Positions 32,169-43,430 are shown, counted from the stretch's first letter. The stretch is 64,000 bases of DNA from Phytoseiulus persimilis (GCA_037576195.1 CM075102.1:2604001-2668000), one strand, 5' to 3'. A program made the numbers and translations. Notes: a model not told the origin generated them from the sequence alone.

Positions 32169-34052
32169 CCGATTGAATTGGAAAAGGCCGCGATGAGTAT
32201 TGATCGTTGTCAGGCAGCGGCTAGCTGGTTCCAACGGCAGCTGTAAATATGCATCCGACAAGTCTAGTTGCGTGAAACACTTGTTGCCCGTGAATTTCGT
32301 CATGATCACCTCCATGTTGGGAATCGGGTAGTCGACGTCTTTGAGCGCTTCGTTGAGGCCCGTAGAGAAATCCGCGCACATGCGGATTTGGTTGTTTGGC
32401 TTGCGGACAACCACGATGGGAGTCGCCCACTCAGAGATTTCCACTGGAGATAGGGTGCCGTTGGCCACCAAGCGATCCAACTCCGTCTCAACGGCTTCCT
32501 GAAGCGGGATAGCCACCGGCCTAGCCGGGAGATGCGTGGGTAAGGTACCGGCTTTTATAGGTAGGCTAACTTCAACTTTCGAACAGGTCCCAAGACCTTC
32601 TTTGAATAACTCGGGATACGCGGTCTTCAGGGCAGCCACTGGATCTACCGCAGCAGACACCTCCGCGATCTCCACGGCTGGAGAAACCGAGAGCAGCCCC
32701 AACGCGTAGGGTACTTCTCCCCCCAGTAGAGTGACGTTGTCCCGACGGAGAACAATCACCACATCGACCACCGAGACGGCACCGAGCTTGAACTCAGCGC
32801 GGAAACAACCGCGGAGGTTTAACGGCTTGCCTTCGACGCCAGAACACCTGACGTTGAACTTGGTGAGCGGGGGACGACCCAACTTCCCCCACGTGTCTTC
32901 ACCAATGACGGACACATCCGCACCGTTGTCGAGTCGGAAGCGCACGGGGATATCGTTCACTTGCACAGTTGCGAACGCCCGGCACCGAGATGCATTGAGA
33001 TAGTCCACGCGACACGTAATTGCTGTGACGCTTGCCGAGAAAGACCTGCAGACCCTTTCGATGTGTCCCATCTTGTTACACTTCTTGCACTTCGTCGAAG
33101 CGTGCGGACATGCATACCGGGGGTGTCCTTCACCGCAACCCAGGCAGCGGGTTGGCCCACGACGCTTGTTGTTGTGCCGACCGCCGCGTCCGTCACGACA
33201 GCCTCCCCCACTTTGTCCACCACGAGCATTCCGCTGGACAAGATTCACGACTTCTGTGGGAAAAGACTCTGCTCGAAGTGCTGAAGTGTTTGAGTCTAGC
33301 GCAGCATCTTCACTACGCTGAGCATACTGTTCCACGATTTCTCGGAGCTTGTCGACCTTCAAATCGGGTTTTTCGTCCAGCATCTTTAGCACTACCGTAC
33401 GAAAGCTTTTGAAGGAGGGTCCAGACGCGAAAATCAAGCTGAGGAAAACCTTAAACTGATCCAGGGTCAGCTCCTTGAACTCGAATTCGTCTCCCTTGAT
33501 ATTTGCCAAATTGAGAACATCCACGGGACGAGTCGAGGCGTCCACTCGGAAAGACAAAATGTCGTGCCTTCGACGGAATAACGACTTGGAAGAACCAAAT
33601 GTGGTCTTCAGAAGCTCTAGCAAATCCCTGTAGGGTTTCGCTTCGGGAAGTTCTGGTGAAATTCGGTAACGAAGACGGCGGTATTCGTTGTCTCCCAGAC
33701 ACTTCAACAGAATCTGAACCCGCAGACGCTCGTCTGTGATGGATGACTCCAGGATGGGCTGGTTGCGATAGAACCAGTTATCGAAAGTAAGCTCAGCCTC
33801 CGGACTGTGCGTAAACGTACCAAGAAGAGATTGCAGGTTAAAGAGAACTGAAGCTGAGGGTGCAGGTGCATCCTGCGACGTTGTACCAGCGGCCGTTGAC
33901 CGTGGCTCAGCCAGCTTCTCCAAGATCGCCGTGAGTCGAGTGAGAATGGACTTGTCTGAGAGCTCACCTCCAGACTCCGTATTCTCCCGTTCAGATTCAG
34001 TGTCGACTGCGCCAATTGTTGGGTCCTTCTGTTTGGCCCCGAAGAACGACAT
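32169..34052 (-). pseudogene. gypsy gag, protease and N-terminal reverse transcriptase
   Basis: The ATG at 34052 lies inside the 5' LTR and the frame reads through the LTR end and primer-binding site into gag. Gag is followed by two knuckles (CLGCGEGHPRYAC and CKKCNKMGHIERVC), a retropepsin-like protease (FRLDNGADVSVIG), then RT with YPELF, EWATPIVVVRKPN, MCADFSTGLNEAL and LDLSDAYLQLPL (motif A). It is open until about 32170, where the frameshift occurs. In an intact relative this would be one Gag-Pol polyprotein. Confidence 0.92.
34002..34014 (-). other. primer-binding site, tRNA-Ser type
   Basis: TGGCGCAGTCGAC two bases after the 5' LTR on the minus strand. TGGCGCAGTCG complements the 3' end expected for a serine tRNA (CGACTGCGCCA), as used by the 17.6/297 group. 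Confidence 0.8.
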
Positions 34053-34147
34053 AGCGGAAGGAATACGAGCCGACTCGGACAGAATCGTTGTCCCCAGGAG
34101 AGAGACACCTTATATCGTTTATTGAGTTAGCGGCAGCGTCCCCAACA
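34017..34147 (-). repeat. 5' LTR of gypsy element (131 bp)
   Basis: Partner of 30518-30648. On the minus strand it contains AATAAA (CTCAATAAACGATATAAGG) and the presumed gag start codon about 36 bases before its end. Confidence 0.97.
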
Positions 34148-34151
34148 TTGT

Positions 34152-34425
34152 TTCCGACAACCTATGTAATTATCAATGGTAGTCGAGTACCATTCTGGTG
34201 ATCCCACTTTTTTGCTGTAGCTGTCGACGTCCTCATTTTGTGAAAGAGACGGACGGCAGTTTCCACGTGCGTGTCACACCATTCTCGTTTTCGGAGTCTT
34301 TTTTCGATTAACGAAATTTCTCCCTGTGTGGAAAGGAACGTTTGGAGAGGCTGGTATCCTAAAGACTGCCATGAAACAGATCGGTGAAGTACCCGTTCCA
34401 CCGGTTCATGAGAGTTCACTTCGCT
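34152..34425 (-). pseudogene. Pif1-type helicase fragment, part 1 (upstream of gypsy insertion)
   Basis: Minus frames read EISLIEKRLRKREWCDTHVE, AVRLFHK then, after a one-base shift, NEDVDSYSKKV and WYSTTIDNYIGCRKQ, running up to the TTGT target site. The L-F-x-N-x-x-V-D-x-Y-N pattern is typical between motifs III and IV of Pif1/Helitron helicases. It connects with 30513-29770 once the gypsy element is set aside. Confidence 0.5.
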
Positions 34426-35612
34426 GGTGTTTCCCTCCCAGGCCCTTGTTCCGCTCGTGTTTTTCTTTGGTTGTCTTCATCTTGGGCTCTATCTCTGTTC
34501 TTTTCCAGGAACCGGAGTTTACGTTTAGTAACCCTCATCGCATGTTTCTCTTTCCCGCTCCTCGTTCATCGCGGGTCGATTCCTTGAAACTCCCCGAATC
34601 GCTGTCTTAGTCGATAGTTTCCACTGTGTTGGCTGACTCACACTCTATACCCTCGATTGTAGGTTTCTCAGATGTCCCCCTCCCTCATCCTTTTTCGATG
34701 GCGAAATTTGGAAGCCATTTGACTCCATAGCTTTATTTTTCGAAGTGAACCTCGATTATCCTCCCTTCAACAATTGAAGTTACTGGATATAATTCCGATC
34801 GTCGTTGTCGAATGAAACTTCCTGTGTCCAGTGTCACACCAAGTTCCGGCCCAAATCAGATTCGAGCATTGTGATTCGAGTGTCTCATGTGGAGAGCCAT
34901 ACGATACAAGCGATCTCCGTGCGCTCGCGATGCGATTGTTAGAGAGGTTGATTTATTACGATTAGAGGAGGCGGTTGATTTGTCTCGAATGTTCGGTGAT
35001 TGAAACTCTTTGAAGGAATATTTTGAGATGATCGGAACATTCTTCCATAGAGGTAAAACGCGTTTCAATGAATGAATGAAAGATGATTCAGAATTCGATA
35101 GGGTGATCCCCAACGCTTTGGCCGGGACGGAATCTTCGGAGAATCCGTTCTCGCAGTTTGGATCATGTTCCCAGCTCTCACGAGGAGCCAAAGTTTATCA
35201 GCGTACTCACGTCTTAGCACTGGCCTGATAATGGATGTCGGCTCTTTGTACTTTTCGGAACTTGGCTTATTGTGAACCTACTGTCACCGATCTGTTCCAC
35301 TCCCTCGAGCATCAACGACTCAATGGCTGGCTCATCCTGAATTGAAATCGCCGAAGGCGAACAGTTGGAATCGTCAAGATTTTTTCGAGGGGTTTGCTCA
35401 TGGGATTTCATGTACCGAAGGATTTCGGCGGAAAGCTCTTCGTTACCATCATCTTTGCGCGGACTTTGTTGATCTGTCCGTGGTAAACTTGGAGCTTGGA
35501 CTGAAGATGGATATTGTGGCGTACGTCCACAGGAATCGCCAAAGGGTTTGCACATTCACAACAACATACCACAAAGAGCTGAGATAGTACATGTGAGAAC
35601 CATTTATTAATT
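34426..35612. other. no recognised gene
   Basis: Minus frames at 34856-35191 and 35214-35555 are open but show no domain I can name; they could be further Helitron-helicase debris because they lie directly upstream of it. Confidence 0.35.
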
Positions 35613-35613
35613 A

Positions 35614-35660
35614 CTAGCGTACCCTATCGCGCTTCGCTGCGACATCCGAGGTAGTTCGTC
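35614..35660 (-). mobile_element. possible Helitron-like 3' end of another family
   Basis: On the minus strand GCAGCGAAGCGCGATAGGGT ACGCTAG is followed by T. GCGAAGCGCG-type hairpins ending CTAG^T are common Helitron 3' ends in arthropods. No partner 5' end was located, so this is tentative. Confidence 0.35.
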
Positions 35661-35994
35661 CGCGGCGGGGGTCGACAAACTTCCTCCGCTGGGGGCCCAA
35701 AATATGCCCCAGATCATGGCGACGGGGTTAACGATACGCTCCAGATCATGGCGCCGGGAGAAGGAGTGCTTCGGTAGGTGATTCTTCTTCGAGTGCCTCT
35801 GGGTCAACCTGGAGTTCATCTTTGAACTCCAGAACTCTTACCGGGGCAGATATCGGATACGAATAGCATCTGAGCGTAGTTGCTCTCCCCATTCGGATAA
35901 TCCTGGCATCATGGGAATTCCTCTGGGTATTCGAATCCGTGCCCCACGGAGACTTCTCGAAGATAATTTCGCCCCGGTCTGAGTCATATTTTTC

Positions 35995-36330
35995 CTATGA
36001 CCATACTTTTTGGGATGCATGGAGGTGCTTTCAACGTCGATCTGACTGACTTTTTGTGGTCCATGGGGGTGATTGCGAGGTCGATCTTGGAATCTTGGCC
36101 CAAGAGACATGGTCAGACCGACCTCGGAATCACCTCCATGGAGCCGAAAAGTATGGTCAGATCGACCCAGGAACCAACTCCATGAACCCTCAGAAATATG
36201 CCGAGATCCACTCCGAAATCGCCCCCATGGATCCCAGAAAGTATGGTCAGATCGATCCAGGAATCATCTCCACATACCCCCAAAAGTTTGGCCCGATCGA
36301 CTCTAAAAAGTATAATCAGACCGACTCCGT
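35995..36330. repeat. 45-bp-family units, CCATGGA variant
   Basis: Reverse-oriented units to about 36090 (GGGGGTGATTGCGAGGTCGATC) then forward units (GACCTCGGAATCACCTCCATGG, AAAGTATGGTCAGATCGA). Individually diverged, so an older block than arrays 1 or 3. Confidence 0.85.
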
Positions 36331-36765
36331 GATCGGGCCCAATCTGTCCCAAACCATCCCGAGGTCGACCTCGGATATTCCCTGCCTGAGCACGGGGCCA
36401 AATCTCTGGTCGCCAGCTATTTTGTCCCGGGGCCCTGGCTTTGTCGACCCTTGATGTGCGGCATCTAGGCGATTCATTCAATAGATTATGTATCTGTCTC
36501 CATGATAGAGGAGGCTCATCCCTATCATCATGCTTTCATTATCCTATCGCGATCATATTCTTCGGGGGGACCTTTTCAGGTACGAGGTGATTTGTCTCGA
36601 ATTGTTCTCTGGGCGGATCCAGGATGAGGTTTGGGGACATTCTAGATTTTATTGACCATTCCTGGATTTGGCGTTTCGTCCATCGACGACCTTTCCGACG
36701 GAGGGAGGTTCGACCACCATGCAGATCACCCAGAGGATCTCGCACCAGATCGATATGGTTTTATC
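36331..36765. other. no recognised gene
   Basis: No supported feature between the minisatellite block and the SINE target site. Confidence 0.45.
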
Positions 36766-36781
36766 CGCAACGCATGTACTT

Positions 36782-37056
36782 CTTTGTTTTTCCGGCTGAA
36801 CCTCTCAGCCAGCCCTCAGAAGTGTCCCGGAATCACCTTTCGGTATTGGTTCAGTGACACTCCCTATCGCCTCGCAAATCCCATTGCGGGCGGCGGGCTT
36901 GGGTGTTGAGGTGGTTCAGATTTAATTCTGACATAAATTAAATCCTCTTTTTACCACATAAGAAATTTGTTGTCCCGGCCGGGGATCGAATTCGCGATTG
37001 CTAGCTTAGCGTGGCACCCAAGGCGTTGGTTTATGCCACACGGCCAACGAGCCGGT
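36782..37056 (-). mobile_element. tRNA-derived SINE, copy 1
   Basis: About 275 bp, minus orientation. The 5' (right) part is tRNA-like with an A box (TGGCCGTGTGG) and a mutated B box (GAATTCGATCC). The body ends in the conserved GGTTCAGCCGG tail at the left. Flanked by a 16-bp target duplication with two mismatches (CGCAACGCATGTACTT at 36766-36781, CGCAACGTATGAACTT at 37057-37072), which is the hallmark of LINE-assisted retroposition. Oldest-looking of the three full copies. Confidence 0.9.
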
Positions 37057-37072
37057 CGCAACGTATGAACTT

Positions 37073-37796
37073 ATAGAAATTTCGTCTTCCCCCAGCTCCG
37101 GTCAGGAATGATCTCATGAGAGGCAGAGATTCTCATTTAGTAAGTCGGAAGCAGATAGTGCTGTGCTACTTACCTCCTTCGATGCCTGGGAAGAAAGGAG
37201 GGAGGGAGTTATGCTTTGGCCGGTATCGATTTATTCGGTCGAGGGTCTCTTCTTCGCGGGGGTTCGGGCTTGGGCGCCTTCGATCTAACTGAATGGTCGC
37301 AATGTTTGAAGTTCTTCATAACCATGATTGGCGCTCTCTCCTCCGAACTCGCGGTTCAGGTGGCCCAGGGTGTCATGATCGCTGTCAACAGCGTCAACTG
37401 TATCGTTGATAACATGAGCTTATGATTGATCTCTCGCACTTGAAGGATGTGAAGCAGGATTTGCCGTCTCTCGGAATAGCTGAGTACTTGAGAGAGGTTG
37501 CTTTCTTTTCTGGGACGCCTATCATGGCAGTTGATCAATTGCACTGCAGCTAGTTCAGGCTTGACCGCGATGAGATCCACGGTGCGGTTCACATCAATCA
37601 CGGTCCACATTTACCTTGAAGTTATGAAATGGTGTGGATGACGCAACGGCGGAAGAGCGTTGACGGTCGGGCCGTGGAGGTGACTGTCGCAGGTGAACCT
37701 TACCGTGCTTGGAAGCAAGGCGACCTGGGAACTAGTCGTATCGTGCGAGCAGCCGTCCGAGTTTCCTCGCTGTGCACCGTGTCGTCACGGGCTCTA
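37073..37796. other. no recognised gene
   Basis: Short open frames on both strands, none with a domain. Confidence 0.45.
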
Positions 37797-37798
37797 GG

Positions 37799-39638
37799 TA
37801 GGCTTTGCAACGGTTATTTAACCGCGGTTAATAACCGCAATAACCGCAGATATTCTGCGGTTTTCAACCACAATAACCGCGAGCGAATTGCGGTTATAAC
37901 CGCATTTAACCGCAATTTTCCGAAACGTATGATTTTTCGAGAAAGCGTCGCGTCTCATAAGCGTACTCTGGCTGGGAATCTGGACTGAGGTGCTGAGCGG
38001 TTGAAGAGAAATGAATTGCTTCTAGAACTGTGACATCTTGTGTGATGACTCCCGTTAAACGAAGTTCGTACACGCTTCCGAAAGCCGGACCTGGCTAGCG
38101 ATTGTACCTGGACATATCACACATCAGGAACAGCCTCCCCATGTCCCCATCATGTTCAAGGAATCGATAAGCCAGCATCGGAAGCGCGATGCTCAATCTT
38201 CCAGAGCTTTGCGCATTTGGTCGGATCAGGGATCAGAGCACAGCGGAAGTAGCTATTGTGTGGGTTGCACCCCCGTTGGAAGGCCTCGATAGAAAAATTG
38301 TGATGGAGTCCTACCTGAAAACGGCTATCTCTCGTGCAATGGTCGGAACGGAGGACATACGCCCTTCTCAAATACGATAACGGTGATATCGAAGCCGGGG
38401 CAGTAATTTGGAGCCAGACAAAAATTGGGAGCACCTCAAAAGACGACCTCGAGGATTCACATTTAAAAAAAAACTCGAGAATCAGGACGTGGAACGACGT
38501 GAGTTATCTCAACCCAACAAGAAAGCATGCCTCTGGGCACTCTTTGCTCGTGAAACCGTGCAGAAATCGGCGCCAGTTCCAGAGTTTGCAAAACTTCCTC
38601 AGCGGATCGTGAGGAGCTGAACTCGAAACTGCTGACTACATTCATCGGACGGGGGGCTTCACAATACAAGATGATCTCTCTGGCATCAGGATAATTTACC
38701 AAAGATTTCGTGACTTGAGACGTTCAACAAATGTCCCCGGCCCCATCTGATCGAGGTCGAGTTGTAACAAACGAGTCTTTCTGAGATCTCGTTGTATCTG
38801 TTCATAATGGAACCTTCTTCCTGATAGGAGAGGAGACGCTTCCTGGAAATCTTCCAGGAAGCATGCTTCCATATAACAGCGGTTATTTGCGGTTATAACC
38901 GCGATTCTCAGTCCTAATTTTGCGGTTAACCGCTATTGCGGTTATGGATTTGCGATTATCGGTTAACCGTAACCGCGGTTGGGAAAGACAGCCACAGCCG
39001 AAGCGGCTGGGCGAGGCGCGCCCTTTCGAACTGGAAGATACTGCGGCCGGCGACCAGGAAGTTGTCAAGTTTCTTCCGTATTCCGGCTTCCAGAGGTTTT
39101 CAAGAAAAGTATCCGGCGGCCTATAACCATTCGGGGCCGATTCCGCGTGAGTATGCGAGGTTTCGTCGAGCTTCAAGCCGCTGCTGCGGCGTTTATTCGG
39201 ATCACAGGTTAGACCGGCCGGTGTGGAGGAGGAACTCTTTGTGAAATGTGTTTCAAGAATGCTTTGTATCCGTAAATTATAAAAATGCCCTTCTAAGAGA
39301 AGAGAGGAAGCTCCCTGGAAACCCTACAGTGTTTTCTCTCCCCAGTGTAAATTTTTCATTGAATTTCTTGGAATGATCTCGAAGGATTGTAGGATCTTTC
39401 CTTCGTCTTTAAGAATGGCTAGTTCCAATGCGATTGGGCGTTGACTCGATGGTATAAATGCAGGAGCTGCTCGGAATCACGTCTCCGGGAGCTTTTCCGT
39501 ATAACCGCGGTTATTTGCGGTTATAACTGCGGTTTTTCGCCCTAAATTTGCGGTTAACCGCGGTTGCGGTTATGGATTTGCGGTTATCGGTTAACCGTAA
39601 CCGCGGTTATTTGGAAATGCGGTTATTTGCAAAGCCTA
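37799..39638. mobile_element. GCGGTTA-rich element with inverted ends
   Basis: Left end TAGGCTTTGCAA and right end TTGCAAAGCCTA form a 12-bp terminal inverted repeat. Both ends are packed with GCGGTTA / TAACCGC motifs in both orientations. The left 640 bp matches the copy at 4953-5595. A right-end block of about 115 bp occurs twice (38877-38993 and 39500-39617), so the element may contain an older end inside a composite. The subterminal-motif clustering is reminiscent of hAT transposons, but no 8-bp target duplication is visible and there is no transposase. Classification is open. Confidence 0.65.
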
Positions 39639-39682
39639 CTTGACATTGATGTGTGCGAACATCTCATGTATCGCCTTCAGAC

Positions 39683-40925
39683 CTACTTTCTCTTCAGTCC
39701 CGCAACGTTCCCCTCAACCGGTTCACTTGCGTGGAACACGAACAGTCCGTTCTGTTGCTCAGCTCGAACTTCTTCGTTGTCTTCCGTTGTCACCGGAGTA
39801 TGGTGATGGCTTCTCCAGTTACCAAAATGCGGAACTAGCTTTGAAACTGGAATCAGATTCCTGCGAAGCCTGGGTACGTACAAAGCGTCCTTCAGACGTA
39901 GCGCTGTAGTCTTGTTGGCGTTGTTCACTGGCACAAGTGCGGTTCCTGACCCCTGTGCACTTAGGGTGTTAGATCCGCCGAGTGCGACCACTTGGTTGTC
40001 TTCGAACGGCTTGTAGTCCGTCATCCATTTTACGCTGGTTAGCATGTGGTGGGTCGAGCCGCTATCAACAGCAAATATCTCTTCTGCACTTGCCTGATTG
40101 ACTTCGGCTCGCTGGCACTCTACGATCAAGGCTTCAGCGATGTTGGCTTGCGGCGGTAGTGTCCTCGATTGTCCTCTGCCTCTTCCTCTGCCTCGATTTC
40201 CGCCTCTGCGTTGATTCCCGCCTTGTCGGGGAAGTCTGCAGGCCGATTGCATGTGTCCCCGTTGGTTGTAGTTGTAACATATCACTTCGGATGATTGCAC
40301 AGATGTCCTTCGGTAGTTGGATCTTCTGGTGAAGTTTCTTCTCCTGGAGTGTTGATTCCTTGAAGGGTTTAATCGGGAGAACATCGCGGTGATTTCGTTG
40401 ACATCATTTTGGTTCTTTCGAATGGCTTCTCCGTCGATCAGATCCGTCGGTGTGTCCAGATGTTTGTCCGAGTCCAGTCGGGTGCTGCAGCCCTGTCGGA
40501 ACGGTTCCCACGAACTTGGTAGCGCCTCCAGAAGTATTGAGCACTGAACATCGTCTGGCATGTTGATTCCAACTGTGTTGAGCTCGAAGATGATTTTCTC
40601 GTATGCGAGAAGGTTATCGCCGACGGATAGTCCCGGCTGGTATGGGAACGTCATGAACTTCGACACTGCCAGGACCTTCCTTGCGCCAATTGTGCGCGTG
40701 AACTTGTTCTTGACTCGGCGCCATATTTCCTGAGCTGCTATGTTATCTGCACCGTCGAGTAATAATGATGTGGCGAGATTCGGGTGTATCGAGTTGATTA
40801 GCACGTACCTCGCAGCTCTGTTCCCGATGGTGTAATTGATAAGCCTTTTGGGCCTGGCTCTAGCTTCTTCGCGGCTAGCTTCTCTGAGTGATCGGCGACA
40901 ATATTCTGAGCGGGGACGAGTTCTA
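39683..40925 (-). pseudogene. copia-type gag-protease fragment
   Basis: Minus frame shows a copia gag (LINSIHPNLATSLLLDGADN, ALPSSWEPFRQG), a single zinc knuckle CYNYNQRGHMQSAC in which the second Cys is replaced by Tyr, an Arg/Gly-rich stretch, and the protease FAVDSGSTHHML followed by DALYVPRLRRNLIPVSKL. It reads in frame upstream of the first Met to about 40925. It ends just past the protease with no integrase, RT or LTR, where the GCGGTTA-rich element begins. The altered knuckle and truncation mark it as dead. Confidence 0.88.
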
Positions 40926-41962
40926 TTGTTCGGGATTAAGATTAAGTCATAGCCTTGTCGCTCTATAATCGTTGTGTAATATCAAACAATCGTCGTTGTT
41001 CAGACGTAACTCTGACTGTTGAATTTCCGGCCCAATCCCGTCCCCCTTTTCCCTGATTTCTACTCGTGGGAGTCATCGATTTTGAAGCGGTTTAATCTGA
41101 TTTGTTGCTGATGAACGTGGCTCTTCGGTGAACCAGCACTATAGGAATCGGGGTCGTTCCCTCGGAGAACATCGCAGGCGAACGAGAAGAATATGATTTT
41201 CCTCATCTTCCTCATCAGTTCCAAAAGTTTTCCCCGGCTCGGATCCCGATAGCTTTAGATCATCTGCGGGAGAAATTTGAGTGTAGGCCATTGTCTCGGA
41301 AAAACATGGCCGCTTTGCAGTGGAATCAGTTGTGGAGAGGAGGAGAGCAGACAATCGAACGGCGGTCGGTTTGAAATGTGGAGGGCTCTTGAGAGTGACT
41401 AGCTTTCTCTTCGCAGCGATGTGTTCTGGTACACGTAGTGGGCATACAGGCCGGTGGGTAACAAGAGAGGGACGAGCTTCCGTGCGGGGCACCATCGAAA
41501 CCATACGGAAGCCTGTCCCAACGCGGGCCGGAGTGCGCCATTGAATCGAATAAAATTTATAGAAGTTCCACTCAGACGAGTTCTTCCTCCTCCTCTTAAA
41601 TCTATTTCCCAGAGATCAAAGTTGAAAACGGGGTTCTCGAATTCCAAGATCAGAGCAAGCCCTCCAAGTTATGGTTCCTTGTTTCGCTCCGACTCTTGGA
41701 GGCTCTCAATCATCGTCCGAATTTATCATCGCCCATTAGTCTGAAACAGTGCGCCTCAAATGATCAAGACATTCTCGAAATCAGTGAGTTCTGCAACTTC
41801 CAGGACAAAGAGAAGGGCTTTGGGTCGACATGGAAACAGACTGAGCTGAGCATAAGCCTTCCATTGTCATAAATACCATAGGCTTTCTGCCCGCTTATCA
41901 GTCCGTTCCACATGGATGAGACACTTTCGGAAAAAATCAGGGAAGCCGCACTGCCGGGCTGA
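40926..41962. other. no recognised gene; dispersed 150-bp repeat
   Basis: 41140-41290 is similar to 56665-56815 (GGTCGTTCCCTCGGAGAAC / GGTTCTATCGGAGAAC, then GCTCGGATCCCGATA, CATCTGCGGGAGAAATT). The next part (41290-41330, GGCCATTGTCTCGGAAAAAC) resembles 45610-45650 in inverted form. No coding sequence recognised. Confidence 0.55.
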
Positions 41963-42690
41963 TTGATGACAACGATGGGCCGCGGAAAGGTTCGGATAGA
42001 TGTGGAGAAATCCAATGTTCTGGCTCTCGATGAGATTGGTTTGAGCCACAGTGTCTCGCAAAGGCTCGAGAGATCTAGGTGCGTCATGGGGAATCCGTTT
42101 GAAAATCCGGAATCCTGTGGATCGAAACGTGAAGGAGCACCTCGTTTGAAGCTTCCCGAACGAGAGAGACGTCATATTGTCAATGCCGCATGCAACAGCG
42201 CAGTCGGTTGCACGCGGCATATCGCCCTTATGAATCTGGATGTATCAGAATCGAGCATATCGCGAGCTCTGGGGCGGAGTCCGCTCATCAAGAGATCGGA
42301 AATGTGGGGTGCTCTGTACCCCCGCAACCTCGTGGTTCATTTTCCCCGACGAAAAAAAGTTCAACCTTGACGGGCCGGAGAGCAATTCAAGTTACTGTAG
42401 AGACTTGCGGAAGGAGCCTCAATTTTCAGCAAGTGGAACTTCGGCGGTGGCTCTGTCGAGCCGCATTCAGCAAGTGGGGCAGGTTTGTGTCATGTCGTAT
42501 GAACAGTGCAATGCTACGTGCAAGTTCCAATAAAGAAGTTTATTATTGGTTCTGAATAATTTCGACGACGAGACCCTCATCCGCCAGCAGGACAATACCT
42601 CTATACATACCAGCAGAGATACGTCAACGTGGTTTCGTTCCGAATGGAAACTTCATCCTCTCCAGCAAGTCAATAACTTATTTTCATTCG
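41963..42690 (+). pseudogene. Tc1/mariner (Tc3-like) transposase, decayed
   Basis: Starts MGRGKVRIDVEKSNVLALDE, then RSRCVMGNPFENPESCGSKR and LPERERRHIVNAACNSA with VSESSISRALG, the paired helix-turn-helix domain of Tc1/Tc3 transposases. Another frame gives FIFPDEKKFNLDGPESNSSY (first catalytic Asp block) and RDLRKEP; near 42575 a further frame gives LIRQQDNTSIHTSRD (second Asp). The third acidic block (SPDLNPIENLW type) is missing: at about 42690 the sequence switches to a different element. Several frameshifts; inactive. Confidence 0.8.
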
Positions 42691-42693
42691 CCA

Positions 42694-43430
42694 GTTCTGG
42701 AATTTGATATCCTACATTGAACTTGAATGGATGGAGAAAATCAGCCCAGAGAACCTATCTCTGTTCCGGGCCCCATTCCGCACTAACGACGGAAGCGAGT
42801 CCTCCAACGCCAGACTGAAACGGATGGTCAGGAAAAATAATCCCGCAGTTTGGGATCTGATGGGTTCTTATGGAACCGCTATCTGGAGCCTTATCCGTCA
42901 ATTTTCTATCAACCGCCATAGGTTCATTAGATGGGATATACATTTCTTCAGAGCAGGGATCGGCGAACTTCTCCCGCTCGAAAGATGCTCCTAATCATGG
43001 CACCGAGGCCCAAAACTTGAAGTTTGCGTGACCTGGGCGACATTCCTGACCGGCTCCGGGGCCCAAGTTTTCGGGTTGATTTCGCCGACCCCTGCTTTAG
43101 AGTACAGGCTTCAGCCATCATTAGTGACCTAATCTCCGCTGTGTCGCGAGATGCCCCTATCGATTTCATCAATTGTGACTCATGATTGATCCTTCAGCTG
43201 GCATATGTAAATTGTTCCAAGACGCAACTATCAACCAGGGAACCCACGAAGTAGAAGGGGTTGAACGGGTCTTATCACGGCCAGGAATCATCACTGAAGG
43301 ACACGAAAAGATCATCCAGCAAAACTGGGATCTCTTAGCAACGGGTTACATCAGTCCCCGGGCGTTCATCGAGCGAATGAAATACAGAGTCGGCGGCTGT
43401 GAGCTCCTAAAAAGCCTGTAGAGTTTGTGA
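42694..43430 (+). pseudogene. MULE-like transposase C-terminal fragment, split by a MITE
   Basis: WMEKISPENLSLFRAPFRTN followed by DGSESSNARLKRMVRKNNPAV resembles the C-terminal RTNN-E-xH-xLN ... HPNIW segment of MULE transposases. The frame runs into a hAT MITE at 42954 and resumes at 43103 (ASAIISDLISAVSRD), followed by an 80-codon frame (43182-43421) with EGHEKIIQQNWDLLATGYIS. The Ulp1-like protease lies immediately downstream on the same strand; transposase plus Ulp1 protease is a known pairing in some MULE families. Identity of the family is inferred. Confidence 0.45.
42954..43094. mobile_element. hAT-type MITE (141 bp)
   Basis: Ends CAGGGATCGGCGAA / TTCGCCGACCCCTG are inverted repeats with one mismatch. 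The flanks CTTCAGAG (42946-42953) and CTTTAGAG (43095-43102) are an 8-bp target duplication with one mismatch. Non-coding. Interrupts the MULE-like frame. Confidence 0.88.

Larger units (their letters stand above)
30518..34147 (-). mobile_element. gypsy-type LTR retroelement, 3630 bp, internally deleted
   Basis: Complete at both ends: 131-bp LTRs differing at one base, 4-bp target duplication TTGT (30514-30517 and 34148-34151), primer-binding site and polypurine tract. Read on the minus strand the order is gag, zinc knuckle, protease, reverse transcriptase, truncated RNase H, truncated integrase. Two breaks disable it: a small deletion at about 32170 shifts the RT frame, and a larger deletion at about 31585 removes most of RNase H, the integrase zinc domain and the first part of the integrase core. 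LTR identity of about 99% suggests recent insertion. The element interrupts a Pif1-type helicase frame. Confidence 0.96.

Noticed and set aside
36950-37056. Functional tRNA genes at the SINE heads
   Set aside because: The tRNA-like sequence is fused to a SINE body, flanked by target duplications, and lacks a clean acceptor stem.
37799-39638. hAT classification of the GCGGTTA-rich element
   Set aside because: Eight bases on either side (GCTCTAGG and CTTGACAT) do not match, so there is no target duplication to support it.
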